54,871 bases of DNA from Candidatus Omnitrophota bacterium (GCA_018817585.1 JAHITE010000120.1:1-54871), one strand, 5' to 3'. Positions 1-8,935 are shown, counted from the stretch's first letter. The notes: a model not told the origin generated them from the sequence alone. Translations and numbers: made by a program.

Positions 1-524
1 TCATCAAGATTTTCGATCAATTTACGCGGAGATGTCTCGACAATACGATCTGATTGCTTAAACACAATCCCATTAATACTCTTAAAATCAGGATTTGTTT
101 TTGATAACTCATTTACCAATTCAACAAAAGTTGTCTCTCCCTCACCTTGAACAATAAAATCAATCGGAAATTCGTTAAGAGACTCATGGGCTAAATTAGA
201 AAAATGAGCGCCCCCAGCAACAGTAATTACCTTCGGATTAAGCGCTTTTGCGATTTTAAAAACTCGAATTGCCTCATTGCTATACATTGATTCACTATCA
301 CCAACACCAACGATATCAGGGTTTTCACTTTTAATGTAACTTTCTAAGCTTTTCCAGCCCATTTTCATTGGCATGCAATCAATAACTTTTACTGATACGC
401 CACTCTGCCGTAATGCCGCAGCTAGACAAGGCAGCGATTGGGGAAGTAAAAAATTATCATATTCATTTATAAAAGGCCAATAGTACCTTGGCGATCTTAT
501 CAACAACACTTTCATTTTGCGCAT
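1..524 (-). CDS. Cobalamin-binding radical SAM protein, N-terminus only (partial)
   Basis: The reading frame opens at an ATG ending at 524 and runs off the left edge after 174 codons, so only the N-terminal cobalamin-binding (Rossmann) domain is visible. It starts MRKMKVLLIRSPRYYWPF, has D-I-V-G-V-G-D-S after the second strand, A-G-G-A-H-F near residue 107 and V-Q-G-E-G-E-T-T-F near 130. This is the pattern seen in the other cobalamin rSAM proteins of the window (for example V-R-G-E-G-E-D-T-F in the neighbour at 1005-2489). The D-x-H-x-x-G lower-ligand motif is absent, as is usual for the BchE-like class. The [4Fe-4S] cysteine motif would lie outside the window, so the rSAM part is inferred from the family. 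It is divergent from the plus-strand small ORF at 617. Confidence 0.85.
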   Translation of the reverse strand, partial: MRKMKVLLIRSPRYYWPFINEYDNFLLPQSLPCLAAALRQSGVSVKVIDCMPMKMGWKSLESYIKSENPDIVGVGDSESMYSNEAIRVFKIAKALNPKVITVAGGAHFSNLAHESLNEFPIDFIVQGEGETTFVELVNELSKTNPDFKSINGIVFKQSDRIVETSPRKLIENLD

Positions 525-544
525 GTTATAACTCCAAAAACTAC

Positions 545-573
545 TTGACAATAAATTAAAAAATAGTCATAAT
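545..573 (+). promoter_or_regulatory. Near-consensus sigma70-type promoter
   Basis: A perfect TTGACA (545-550) is followed after exactly 17 bp by CATAAT (568-573, one mismatch to TATAAT). Transcription would begin near 580, about 37 nt before the ATG of the 19-codon ORF at 617. The site points away from the rSAM gene at 1-524, and the small ORF is the only plus-strand gene downstream before 11490. Confidence 0.65.
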
Positions 574-616
574 ATGTTTAATAATACATTAAATATCAAC
601 ATAAAGGAAGCCTATA

Positions 617-676
617 ATGAATACTCGGAATTGGCGCCCAGCGCCTCGCAAACCAAAACCTAAAGGCACAAAATAA
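617..676 (+). CDS. Predicted 19-aa basic, proline-rich peptide
   Basis: A 20-codon ORF (stop TAA at 674-676) encodes MNTRNWRPAPRKPKPKGTK: four prolines, seven Lys/Arg, no acidic residue, one Trp. A good Shine-Dalgarno (AAAGGA, 603-608) sits 8 nt before the ATG, and a near-consensus promoter lies at 545-573. Promoter, ribosome site and start are therefore all well spaced, which is rare for a chance ORF of this size. It is monocistronic, lying between a divergent rSAM gene and the 3' end of the minus-strand rSAM operon. I recognise no family. It could be a small structural or nucleic-acid-binding protein, a modified-peptide precursor, a leader peptide, or part of a small RNA. Bases 677-818 hold no gene or clear terminator. 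Confidence 0.45.
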   Translation: MNTRNWRPAPRKPKPKGTK

Positions 677-818
677 AAGCAGCTTTCGTTTATGCTGAAT
701 AAAACATATGCTTAAAAATACTATCCGAAAAAACATTCTAGGTCGCCCAATGATAAATCTAAAATGCATTATAAAAAAGTTTATTGGATGAATAACTACT
801 TATAGAAAACAGTAGAGA

Positions 819-1008
819 TTAGAATGAATTTGAAACAAACTCCTCCAATTCCTGCTTTGTAAACTCAGCTGTTTCTATATTAGACAACCCATATTCTGCA
901 TCATCAAAAGAAAATTCTTACTAATATACCCCTTGTCTTTGCATTTAAAGCTTTCCCCGTTGAAAAAACTAAAACAACTCTTCGAATCTTAGCATTAAAT
1001 AAATTCAT
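819..1008 (-). pseudogene. Short ORF coupled to the upstream rSAM gene, frame broken
   Basis: The ATG (1006-1008) overlaps the TGA of the rSAM gene (1005-1007) as ATGA, and AAGGAG lies just before it, so translation should be coupled to the rSAM enzyme. The first frame gives 34 residues (MNLFNAKIRRVVLVFSTGKA...) and stops at TGA 904-906. From about 920 the +1 frame continues with plausible protein (E-F-S-F-D-D-A-E-Y-G-L..., ending V-S-N-S-F) to a TAA at 819. Together they would make a ~62-residue protein with a basic N-half and an acidic C-half. The break lies in a T-rich run (TTC TTT TGA), where a +1 slip would re-pair UUU with UUU. It may be a dead gene, an assembly indel or a real frameshift site. 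No family recognised. Confidence 0.45.
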
Positions 1009-2489
1009 TTTACTCCTTTATTACATGCTTTGGATTTGGGAAATCTGATAATCTCCGAGTAATTATCAGAAAATTCAGACATTAGAACCTTCATACCTTT
1101 AAAAATATTTCCTAAAGAAATCAGCCCTCGGCTTAAACTGCGGAATATAACTTTTGGCCTTAAATAGTAACTTATCATCGCCTTGGCCCGGAGTCCTTCA
1201 AGTTCCTTGCTGTTTATCCCTTTAGGCAAATATAGCATTTTGCCACCTTCCTCCGGAGAATACCAGCTACTAAACTTTTCAGGACTTAAATCGGCATCAG
1301 GATTATCTTTTTTCCATATTTCGAAAAATTTTGAACCCGGAGTAGGAATCGCAATGTTAAATTTGACTAAGTCACAATCTAATTCCTGAGCAAATTTAAT
1401 TGTTTTATTAATTGATTGCCTGGTATCACCAGGAAGACCTAAAATAAAAAATCCTAAACTCGGAATTTTTAAATTTTTTGTGTGTCGCATAGCAACTTTT
1501 GATTGTTCTACAGTAATATGCTTATTACAAGAATCTAATATGGCTTGTTCTCCACTTTCAAAACCATACATTATCAAGCTCATTCCCGCTTGTTTAAGTT
1601 TTTCTAGTAAACGGTAACTGACTTTATCTACCCTTGTCTCAGTTGCCCATTTAATTTTTTTATGCAAACCCCTTTTAATCATTTCCTCTGCAAAAGTAAA
1701 TCCATACTCTTCTGTCATGGGAAAATAAGAATCCACAAAAGCAAATTTATTCACATTGTATTTTCGACTTTGATATTCTATTTCATCGACAACGCTTTTA
1801 ACTTTTCTCACTCTAACTTTATGGTGCATATTTTCTTGAGAGCAAAAGTAACATTTATAGGGACAACCTCTAGACGCTTGAATATGCAATAGTATCTCAT
1901 TATCCACCCCAAGCAGAGGAACAGAATTATATTTTTGATAGGGTAAAAGATCCCAGTTCGGAAAACTATTTTTATCAAGATCTACGAATGTATTTCTATC
2001 TGGATTATGAATAATTTTATCATCCTGAGAATAGCTTATACCTTTTATTCCAGAATAATCATCTTCTTTAGCTAAACAATGAACTAACTCGGAAAAAGTA
2101 TCCTCGCCTTCTCCTCTTACAATAATATCAGCTTTGTCTTCTTTTAAAAGTTGATCGGCAAATAAAGAAGCATGTATATTGCCCAAGACTATTTTGGCTT
2201 TAAAATTCTCTTTTTTCATCTGGGCAACTAATTTTTCAACATTTCCCATGGCTGCAGTAAGACATGATATTCCAATAATCTGGGGATTAAAACTTCTAAT
2301 TCTCTCAATTAATTGATTGTTAGATATTTTCTCAACGTACTGGTCTATAATCTGAATATCACTATTTTCCTCTGTTAACCTTGTCGCTAGGTATGCTATT
2401 CCCATCGGAGGCATAGCTGTGCCGAAAATGCTATATTTACCCTGAGATTTGGCTGTATCGCTATCGGGGTTTATTATTGAAACGCGCAT
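1005..2489 (-). CDS. Cobalamin-binding radical SAM protein
   Basis: A 494-aa enzyme of the BchE-like class. Residues ~1-150 form the cobalamin-binding fold, with P-P-M-G-I-A-Y-L (27-34) and V-R-G-E-G-E-D near 124-130. The rSAM core begins at R-G-C-P-Y-K-C-Y-F-C, whose C209, C213 and C216 hold the [4Fe-4S] cluster. G-F-E-S-G and the G-L-P-G-D-T segment complete the barrel. The C-terminal ~100 residues are specific to this class. Members use cobalamin and SAM for methyl transfer or ring and rearrangement chemistry; the substrate here is unknown. The start has AAGGA 7 nt upstream and a promoter at 2674-2702. The next ORF (819-1008) begins within its stop codon. Confidence 0.9.
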   Translation of the reverse strand: MRVSIINPDSDTAKSQGKYSIFGTAMPPMGIAYLATRLTEENSDIQIIDQYVEKISNNQLIERIRSFNPQIIGISCLTAAMGNVEKLVAQMKKENFKAKIVLGNIHASLFADQLLKEDKADIIVRGEGEDTFSELVHCLAKEDDYSGIKGISYSQDDKIIHNPDRNTFVDLDKNSFPNWDLLPYQKYNSVPLLGVDNEILLHIQASRGCPYKCYFCSQENMHHKVRVRKVKSVVDEIEYQSRKYNVNKFAFVDSYFPMTEEYGFTFAEEMIKRGLHKKIKWATETRVDKVSYRLLEKLKQAGMSLIMYGFESGEQAILDSCNKHITVEQSKVAMRHTKNLKIPSLGFFILGLPGDTRQSINKTIKFAQELDCDLVKFNIAIPTPGSKFFEIWKKDNPDADLSPEKFSSWYSPEEGGKMLYLPKGINSKELEGLRAKAMISYYLRPKVIFRSLSRGLISLGNIFKGMKVLMSEFSDNYSEIIRFPKSKACNKGVK

Positions 2490-2673
2490 ATTTTTTATCC
2501 TTAGTTAGAATTATTTTTATATATAAGCATTTGGAATAAACAGAAAATCAGGCAAACTTCATAATTTATAAAACAAATATGAAAAAAGCACTTTTTAGCA
2601 TTGGCTTTGATTTGAATAACACGCAAATACTTTCAAGCAAAAAGTATCCATATACTATATCAAAACAAATATT

Positions 2674-2702
2674 AATATAACATTAAAGGATCATCCTGTC
2701 AA
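2674..2702 (-). promoter_or_regulatory. Sigma70-type promoter for the rSAM gene at 1005-2489
   Basis: On the minus strand a perfect TTGACA (2697-2702) is followed after 17 bp by TATATT (2674-2679, one mismatch). The predicted start near 2667 leaves a leader of about 178 nt before the ATG at 2489. The leader is very A+T-rich, and I found neither a cobalamin-riboswitch box nor a terminator hairpin in it. Confidence 0.55.
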
Positions 2703-2871
2703 GACAGATGAATAAACTTAACTTATTTAAACTATTATAGTTAAAAGTATTGAAAGCCATATCTTATTTGAATTCTTGAAGTCAATTGGCATGAGATAGT
2801 TCAAATTTGCAACTACCAGTATCTGAAGATATTACCCAAGACAAGCTCGGTCAAAAAATCCTTATATAGAA

Positions 2872-2886
2872 GAGTCATTATGACTC
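2872..2886. promoter_or_regulatory. Perfect inverted repeat in a gene-less stretch
   Basis: GAGTCAT-T-ATGACTC is a perfect 7-bp inverted repeat around a single base, the geometry of a small dimeric repressor site. It lies ~115 bp downstream of the gene ending at 3001 and ~170 bp upstream of the promoter at 2674-2702. The rest of 2703-3000 holds no gene or convincing terminator that I can see. A regulatory role is only a possibility. Confidence 0.2.
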
Positions 2887-3000
2887 CGCACTAAATTTCT
2901 AAAAAATAATAATTAAAAGTTGTCTTGTTTAAATCCAAACAAAGCAGGAACACCGGAGATATTAAATAAGCTTTTTTATCGTCATAAAAACCTGTTTTTC

Positions 3001-4419
3001 TCAGTTAAGCTTCAATCTCCTTAGAACGCTATAGATAACAAATAATATCGCTCCCAGATAAGCCCTTCTGGTCATTAGCTTAACATGGCGATTCTTATGA
3101 TAAACAGCATTGGAAATAGTTTTTAAGTTGCAATAATAAGACAATAATCCCATAATAAATTTAAGCATTATCTTTTTTTGATATTTTTTATCTTGCAAGA
3201 CACAATTAAAATAATTCAAATCATCACTGTTTTTTACCGGAGAATCATCAAGTTTTTTTAGCTTTTCAAATAAAATAGAGCCTTCCACTGGAGTAAACAT
3301 CGTTAATCTGAAAAAATCAGAATATTTTTTTCCATATTTAATCGTCATTTTCATATCATAGTCAGTCTGTTTGGGATAAGCAAAAACATGAGACCCCCAA
3401 ATCATAATATTGTTTTCCCTTAGAATTTCTGATGCTTTAGCATTAACGTTCTTTACTAAGCCTTTATTCATTAGCTTCAAACTATCTGAGGTGTAACTCT
3501 CAAACCCAACATTTACCCAAATAACTCCTGCCTGCCTTGCTAATTTTATTAGGTCTTGATTGCGACAAATTGTATCTGCTCTTAAACAAACTCCTAGTTT
3601 GAAATCAAACTTTCCTTTTTCAATCGCTTTAAATAAATTAGCAATCTTTTCCGGAGTATTGCCAAATCCTTTATCTGAGACAAAGCTATCATCATTAAAG
3701 ATTAACTCCTTAAAACCCTGCCCCCTTATTAATTCTAATTCCTTTAATATCCTTTCATTAGAAAAAACTCTTAATTTCTTCCAAAAATTAGGCTGAGAAC
3801 AAAAACTACAGTTATAAGAACATCCCCTTGAGCCCTCAATTGATGTCAAATCCCCATAGCCCCAAAGCGAATACCTTTTTTTAAGCAGCTCTCTTGAAGC
3901 AAAAGGTAAATCATCGAGTTTTTCAATTAGTCCCCTTGGCTGATTAATTTCAATAACTCTATCTTTTTTATATACAATCCCTTTAATATTCGAAATGTTG
4001 CTCTTAGATTTTCCAGACAAATGCTGAACTAGTTCATAAAGCGTGTTTTCTCCTTCTCCCGCGACTAAATAATCAAACCCGCCCGCAAGAAAAGGTTCAT
4101 GAATAAAAGTCGGGATTCTACCTCCAGCGATCAGGATTATTCTCGGGTATTTTGCTTTTATATTTCTGGCTATTTCAATAACATTTTTAGTATACGCCCC
4201 AAAAGAAACCGAAAAACCGATAATCTCAGGGCCGAAGCTTTTAATTGTTTTAAAAATATCATGGGCATGAAATAAATTTATCGTATTATCAAGTATTTCT
4301 ATTTTATGTTCTGTTTTTAATAGTGTTGCTAATTGAGCCAAATTATATGCTGGCAACCTAAAAGTAAAACCCGTCACGTTAAAATATTGATTTGGGGGAG
4401 TTGTTAGTAAAATTTTCAT
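3001..4419 (-). CDS. Cobalamin-binding radical SAM protein
   Basis: A 472-aa protein of the same class as the gene at 1005-2489 but not a close copy. Residues 1-150 are the cobalamin-binding domain (L-V-A-G-E-G-E-N-T-L near 118-127). The rSAM cluster motif is R-G-C-S-Y-N-C-S-F-C with C200, C204 and C207, and G-F-E-S-Y-T follows near 304. The last ~60 residues are basic and hydrophobic and could lie against the membrane. The start has GGAG 8 nt upstream. It is last in the minus-strand run 11122-3001, after two polytopic membrane proteins. The substrate is unknown; the setting suggests a glycan or lipid-linked glycan. Confidence 0.88.
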   Translation of the reverse strand: MKILLTTPPNQYFNVTGFTFRLPAYNLAQLATLLKTEHKIEILDNTINLFHAHDIFKTIKSFGPEIIGFSVSFGAYTKNVIEIARNIKAKYPRIILIAGGRIPTFIHEPFLAGGFDYLVAGEGENTLYELVQHLSGKSKSNISNIKGIVYKKDRVIEINQPRGLIEKLDDLPFASRELLKKRYSLWGYGDLTSIEGSRGCSYNCSFCSQPNFWKKLRVFSNERILKELELIRGQGFKELIFNDDSFVSDKGFGNTPEKIANLFKAIEKGKFDFKLGVCLRADTICRNQDLIKLARQAGVIWVNVGFESYTSDSLKLMNKGLVKNVNAKASEILRENNIMIWGSHVFAYPKQTDYDMKMTIKYGKKYSDFFRLTMFTPVEGSILFEKLKKLDDSPVKNSDDLNYFNCVLQDKKYQKKIMLKFIMGLLSYYCNLKTISNAVYHKNRHVKLMTRRAYLGAILFVIYSVLRRLKLN

Positions 4420-4514
4420 AAAATTTTCTCCAAAAAACTAAAGCTAAAAATTGTTTAATTAAATATATCAATTTATTATTTTTAATTATATAAATACTTA
4501 TTACAATCATACAT

Positions 4515-6371
4515 TTAAAAATCACGGCACCTAATAACAAAAACATCCCCCAATTCAAATAGTATCTTCTTTTTGTCTAAACCAAGCAAAAAGAATCTAG
4601 ATCGCTTAGCATATTCTTTAAATAATGGGGTAAATGGATAAAAATAAGGTTCTCCTTTTAAATACCCCTGGCTAAAATAAGATTTGTCTACTACAAAATA
4701 TATATCGAGTTTTTCATATTTACGACAGAATTCTTTAAATTCATCTTCATTTCTAGAATACAGAGCATTAAAAACATCAAATGTTCTTTGCTTGTATTTT
4801 AACCATATCCCCTTACCCCAAAGCGGAGCTATTTCATAACAAGCTAAAACCTCTCTTTTCCCAAAAAACGGGATAAAATCCATTTGCTTAGGATGTCCAG
4901 CAAAGATTACTGTTTTAGGTAAAGTTTGGGCAAAAGAGTACAGATTTTCATCCTTGGCATGCATTAAATCTCGTTTATAACAACCTAAGTATCCAAAAAC
5001 TAACATTACAAGAACAATCACATTGATTTTTTCAAATAATACTCTATTGTTTTTTTTAATAAGATTTTCATAATTATACAAAACGAAAATTGCCAAAAAC
5101 CACGGAAGGTACAACCCTATTTGCCTTGCAGGAAAATGCATTCCAGCTGAAATTTTGTAGGGTACGCAAAAAAGAATAATAAACATGAGCGCCGATGAAA
5201 AAAAAGTTACAATTAAAGTGCGATGTATCCGCAAAACCCCTTTGCCAAAAAAAACAATAAAAATACTGCTAATACAAAAAAGACCCCATATCAAAGATCC
5301 ATAACAATCTGTTATCTTTATAAGAGTTAAAATTCCCATCAAGATTTCGATGTAAAATATCAGGATTAACGCCGTTTTCTGTTTATTTATCTTTCCAAAA
5401 TTTTTAAATGAAATATTTTTTAAAATAATACAGATTAAAAGCACAATTAAAAAATTTATCGGCCAAACATCTTTCCTGTCTTTTGAAAAAGTCTCAATAT
5501 TAAGTATTTGCTCGTACACAAAATCCAGCGACAACAGATAACCTAAGTTTTTTTTCAATCTGTTCGTGGGATCAGCCCGCCCCTTGATCCCAAATTCAGG
5601 CAAGGACTTAACTTCGTCATAGGAAAATTTCTCTGTCCGTTGATCTTTAAAAAATGGAGAATGGCTATTTGTCAAAACCAAGGGAACAAAATTAGCAAAC
5701 AGAACTAGAACAAATACCAAATATATTACAATATTTTTCCCTTTTTTATTCTTTTCAGAAGCCGGAGTGGACAAAACATCTAGTAAAAAATTAAAAAAGC
5801 TATGCAGAAAAAATATTCCTATTAAAATGGGATAAAACCACCAGGAACAGCATATATATATGTATTGAGTTATTTTTTTATATTTTAAAGTTACTAATAA
5901 AAATCCCAGAATAACCGAAACCCCTAAAGCTCTTAATGTCCCCCCCCTGCCCAGTCCAGAACTATGGTATAAAAGCAAACTAATCAAGCACAGTAAAAAA
6001 ATTAATTTATCACTTTTCAATATTATTTTACCGATCTTAAAAGCCAGCAAGGAAACACTAATACTAAAAATAAACGCAAAAACTATTGTAACTACGTAAA
6101 GACTAAATAACTTACAGAACAAAAAACTGAGTAACACATAAGGAAGAGGCAAAAAATTTTTTAATATTAGTTCGCAAATACTCCATCCGGGATATAAGCG
6201 AGAATCATAAAATCTATTAAAACAAAAATAAATCATTCGATTATCCCCGCTTATAAAATATCCTTTAAATATCGCAGGAAAATATTCGAAACCGGTTAGG
6301 AGAACTGCAGTTATAAGTACTAACCACCTATACTTATCCCAAGCTGATTCTTTTTTTAAAAAACTTTTCAT
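4515..6371 (-). CDS. Polytopic membrane protein, GT-C-like
   Basis: A 618-aa protein with roughly eleven hydrophobic segments up to about residue 470, then a ~150-residue soluble C-terminal domain. The N-terminus (after W-D-K-Y-R-W) is a membrane segment followed by the polar loop F-I-S-G-D-N-R-M, where GT-C glycosyltransferases keep an acidic catalytic residue. The plan of one long loop, many membrane helices and an extracytoplasmic tail fits the GT39/GT83-like superfamily, which moves sugars from polyprenyl phosphates outside the cytoplasm. No exact family is recognised. A fragment that looks like a related gene lies at 14341-14658, in the equivalent place of the second copy of this module. 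It is 26 bp downstream of the gene at 6398-8020. Confidence 0.7.
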   Translation of the reverse strand: MKSFLKKESAWDKYRWLVLITAVLLTGFEYFPAIFKGYFISGDNRMIYFCFNRFYDSRLYPGWSICELILKNFLPLPYVLLSFLFCKLFSLYVVTIVFAFIFSISVSLLAFKIGKIILKSDKLIFLLCLISLLLYHSSGLGRGGTLRALGVSVILGFLLVTLKYKKITQYIYICCSWWFYPILIGIFFLHSFFNFLLDVLSTPASEKNKKGKNIVIYLVFVLVLFANFVPLVLTNSHSPFFKDQRTEKFSYDEVKSLPEFGIKGRADPTNRLKKNLGYLLSLDFVYEQILNIETFSKDRKDVWPINFLIVLLICIILKNISFKNFGKINKQKTALILIFYIEILMGILTLIKITDCYGSLIWGLFCISSIFIVFFGKGVLRIHRTLIVTFFSSALMFIILFCVPYKISAGMHFPARQIGLYLPWFLAIFVLYNYENLIKKNNRVLFEKINVIVLVMLVFGYLGCYKRDLMHAKDENLYSFAQTLPKTVIFAGHPKQMDFIPFFGKREVLACYEIAPLWGKGIWLKYKQRTFDVFNALYSRNEDEFKEFCRKYEKLDIYFVVDKSYFSQGYLKGEPYFYPFTPLFKEYAKRSRFFLLGLDKKKILFELGDVFVIRCRDF

Positions 6372-6397
6372 ATCGACCTAATTTATCATCGTTTAGA

Positions 6398-8020
6398 TTA
6401 AATTATAATTTTACAAAAATATATATTTGCACTTTGCCAAACCACCTGAAATCTAGTCAATAAATCCGAATTATTGGTCCATTTGCTCTTTTCAAACACA
6501 AAGTAGTTTACTCCATATAGCTTATAAAGTTCCTCTGGATGGGAATAAAGCATTTCTGAATTAAATATCTGCTGCTGATAAATAAAAAAAGCATCCCTGT
6601 ATGTTGTGATCATCCCGCCGATCTCCCAGGAAGCAGTAACCGGCCTTTGGGCATACATCCGCAGCAGATCTCCTCTATCAAGAGAACAGGCAATCATTTC
6701 ATGCTTATCCAGATTTTTACTAATAAAATCACTTAACTTCAGCAGTTCCGCGAATTTTAGAGGATTTTTGATTGGCCACGTAATTCCAAAACAAATTTTG
6801 TCTAAATCATAAGGAAATCTCGGCGCCTGGATATGATCTCTTAGCTCAATAGCATTGGGAGCAAATAAAATCAAGCAACCTAAGGCTGTAATTACTTTAT
6901 TTTGTTTCACTTTAAACCAGATATATTCTAAAACCCAAATTCCTGACAAATACATTAATAAGGAAATAAACAAAATAAACCGATGCGCTTTGAGAAAAAA
7001 CAGCGGGTTGATCTGCATAATCGCCAGAATGGCCAGACCCAAAACAAGTACCGCGATAAATAAAAACCGCAGATCAGGATATTTTTTTCTCAGCTCATGA
7101 TTACGGCTAAACATAAACAAAGAACTCGCAAACATTAATAAAAGAATAATTCCGATGTCCTGAAGAATCCGGAAAAAACTCATAAACACATACGGCACCC
7201 GGTTTAAATAAATCTCCCGATGCATATGTAAAAAATCCCAGGAACTAAGATTAATCAAGTTTTTTTGTTTAAATATCCAACAGCCTAGGACATATCCCCC
7301 CAATACCAGGAGCATCACAAGATAAGCATTATCCGCCCTAAGTTTAGTTTGCGTTTTATTCTTCTCAAAAAAGGTTATTAAAAAGAACGCCATCGCAACT
7401 AGCCATAAAATAATAAAAGTATGAGGATGAATCAAAACAAGCAAAAACATAATCAGATTCAAACCCGCGAAATAGCCTATTTTTTTCTGTTTGTTTTTAA
7501 TTTTAAACAAACAGATTAGGCCGATTAAAAAAAGTACCAGACCCAAGCTTCGCGGCAGACCGGAATAAATCGTGTGTCCGATTAAAGCCATCGGGCAAAA
7601 AATCGCGCTAAAAAAAGCAATCTGTTTGTCTGGATATAGCTCCAACCCTAAAAAATAAAACAAAAACGGCGTGATTAAAGCAAGAATTATTCCGAGTAAT
7701 TTAGAACTCTGGGCCACGGATAATTTTAAATTAGTCAATAAAGCTAAAACTAGATGATAACCGCGGGGATAAGTCTTAAGATAATACTCAATTGCCTGAT
7801 CATTTTGAAACAAGCTGGGGTCAATCAGCGTATCAACCAAAGTCTTATGAAAAATCAAAGCCGAGTCCAGAAAACTATATTTATCAAAAAGGCCTATATT
7901 AAAAATTACCAGACAACTCAGCAGAAAAAAAGGAATAACTAAATATACGCGTCTCATTTTATTTAAAGCAAATGGGACAAAAAACATGATGCTGATTAAA
8001 AAAACCAGTATTAGGCTCAT
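6398..8020 (-). CDS. Polytopic membrane protein, GT-C-like (copy 1)
   Basis: About 540 aa from the chosen start. It aligns along its whole length with the protein at 14712-16319: F-D-K-Y near residue 50, Y-P-R-G-Y-H, Y-S-G-L-P-R-S, a H-P-H-T-F loop, T-Y-R-D-A and a C-terminal Y-F-V-F-E-K. It has ten or more membrane helices, then a ~130-residue soluble tail. The open frame reaches back to 8104, but the paralogue begins exactly at the methionine encoded here at 8018-8020. The extra 28 codons lie where the upstream rSAM gene has lost its 3' end, so I treat them as a by-product of that deletion. Likely role: extracytoplasmic sugar transfer from a lipid carrier; the exact function is unknown. Confidence 0.72.
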   Translation of the reverse strand: MSLILVFLISIMFFVPFALNKMRRVYLVIPFFLLSCLVIFNIGLFDKYSFLDSALIFHKTLVDTLIDPSLFQNDQAIEYYLKTYPRGYHLVLALLTNLKLSVAQSSKLLGIILALITPFLFYFLGLELYPDKQIAFFSAIFCPMALIGHTIYSGLPRSLGLVLFLIGLICLFKIKNKQKKIGYFAGLNLIMFLLVLIHPHTFIILWLVAMAFFLITFFEKNKTQTKLRADNAYLVMLLVLGGYVLGCWIFKQKNLINLSSWDFLHMHREIYLNRVPYVFMSFFRILQDIGIILLLMFASSLFMFSRNHELRKKYPDLRFLFIAVLVLGLAILAIMQINPLFFLKAHRFILFISLLMYLSGIWVLEYIWFKVKQNKVITALGCLILFAPNAIELRDHIQAPRFPYDLDKICFGITWPIKNPLKFAELLKLSDFISKNLDKHEMIACSLDRGDLLRMYAQRPVTASWEIGGMITTYRDAFFIYQQQIFNSEMLYSHPEELYKLYGVNYFVFEKSKWTNNSDLLTRFQVVWQSANIYFCKIII

Positions 8021-8135
8021 TGATTTTTCGCAATCTTTTTTATTATAAATTTTTTTATTAATTATTTCTTTATACTGCAAATAAACCTGTTGCGCAAACC
8101 ACATTCTGACAAATACAGCTACTGAAAATTCATTC

Positions 8136-8894
8136 TTAATAAATTAGCCGCTGTCGCCAACACCAATTATCCAAACATTCAAGTGCTGAGGCTGAATTAG
8201 CAATATATTTGCCCAAAGATTTTGATTTCTTTAAGCTTAATAATTTAGACATTGCCTGACGATAAGCAACTGTCTCACAGTATAGAGGATTATCATCTGA
8301 ACTTCCCAGTGTTTTTTTAGTTGCTGGCTGAAAAAACACCATGGAATTTAAATCTTTTGCCGTATTTAAAATATAATCAATATAATCCAAATTCGCCTGG
8401 GATAAAACCGCGCACAAAAGAAGTTTTACTTTGCTCTGTTTGACAATTTTAATTGCCTGCATCAGCTGGGCAAAAGAACCTTCGCCTCTTATCTTATCGT
8501 GAATATTCACCGGCCCGTCAAAGCTAAGTTTTAATACCTGGACCTTATCCAGCACAGCTTGTTTTTTTGCTAATAAAAATCCGTTTGTGTTTAAAATAAT
8601 ATTTATTCCCTTGCTCGCGGTATAACTTATAATCTCCTGAATATCCAGTCGAATCAAAGGCTCTCCGCCGCTGAAATTTATCCAAAGCGTATTACTTTTA
8701 TGTAAAATATCAATAATTTTAAAGATTTGCGCTGTAGTTAATTCCAACACATTCTGCTGCCCAAGATTACAATAGCCGCATTGATTATTACATTTATTCG
8801 TAATCGCCCAATTAATTATCAGCGGCGTGCCTTTACCGAGTAATTTCGCCTTAAGTAAAGCGATCAGAGTTAAAAAATATTGCTTTTTAGTCAT
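8136..8894 (-). CDS. Radical SAM protein, C-terminally truncated (copy 1)
   Basis: A 252-aa frame with the rSAM motif at C35, C39 and C42 (K-C-N-N-Q-C-G-Y-C), S-G-G-E-P and L-N-T-N-G-F. It parallels the 333-aa protein at 16316-17317 up to about residue 243 (K-S-L-G-K-Y-I-A-N-S), then departs into a short unrelated end (W-R-Q-R-L-I-Y). About 89 residues are missing, among them the counterparts of C252, C270, C277, C303 and C305, the likely auxiliary-cluster ligands. The 115 bp to the next conserved start at 8020 probably contain the deletion scar. The barrel is complete, but without the auxiliary site the protein is likely inactive or altered; a pseudogene is possible. Confidence 0.75.
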   Translation of the reverse strand: MTKKQYFLTLIALLKAKLLGKGTPLIINWAITNKCNNQCGYCNLGQQNVLELTTAQIFKIIDILHKSNTLWINFSGGEPLIRLDIQEIISYTASKGINIILNTNGFLLAKKQAVLDKVQVLKLSFDGPVNIHDKIRGEGSFAQLMQAIKIVKQSKVKLLLCAVLSQANLDYIDYILNTAKDLNSMVFFQPATKKTLGSSDDNPLYCETVAYRQAMSKLLSLKKSKSLGKYIANSASALECLDNWCWRQRLIY

Positions 8895-8935
8895 ACTTAA
8901 ACATTGCCCTTGTTCAGTTAATCATCCATAAACAA

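Noticed and set aside
904-920. Release-factor-2-style programmed +1 frameshift
   Set aside because: TTT TGA could slip, but the AGGGG word upstream lies ~15-20 nt away instead of the 3 nt used in RF2; decay or a sequencing indel is as likely.
2490-2667. Cobalamin riboswitch in the long leader of a cobalamin-dependent gene
   Set aside because: The leader is long enough, but the conserved B12-box bases and G+C-rich stems are absent; it is plain A+T-rich sequence.
6398-8104. Longer start at 8104 for the GT-C-like protein
   Set aside because: The intact paralogue starts at the residue encoded at 8020, and the extra codons fall in the deletion scar of the upstream gene.
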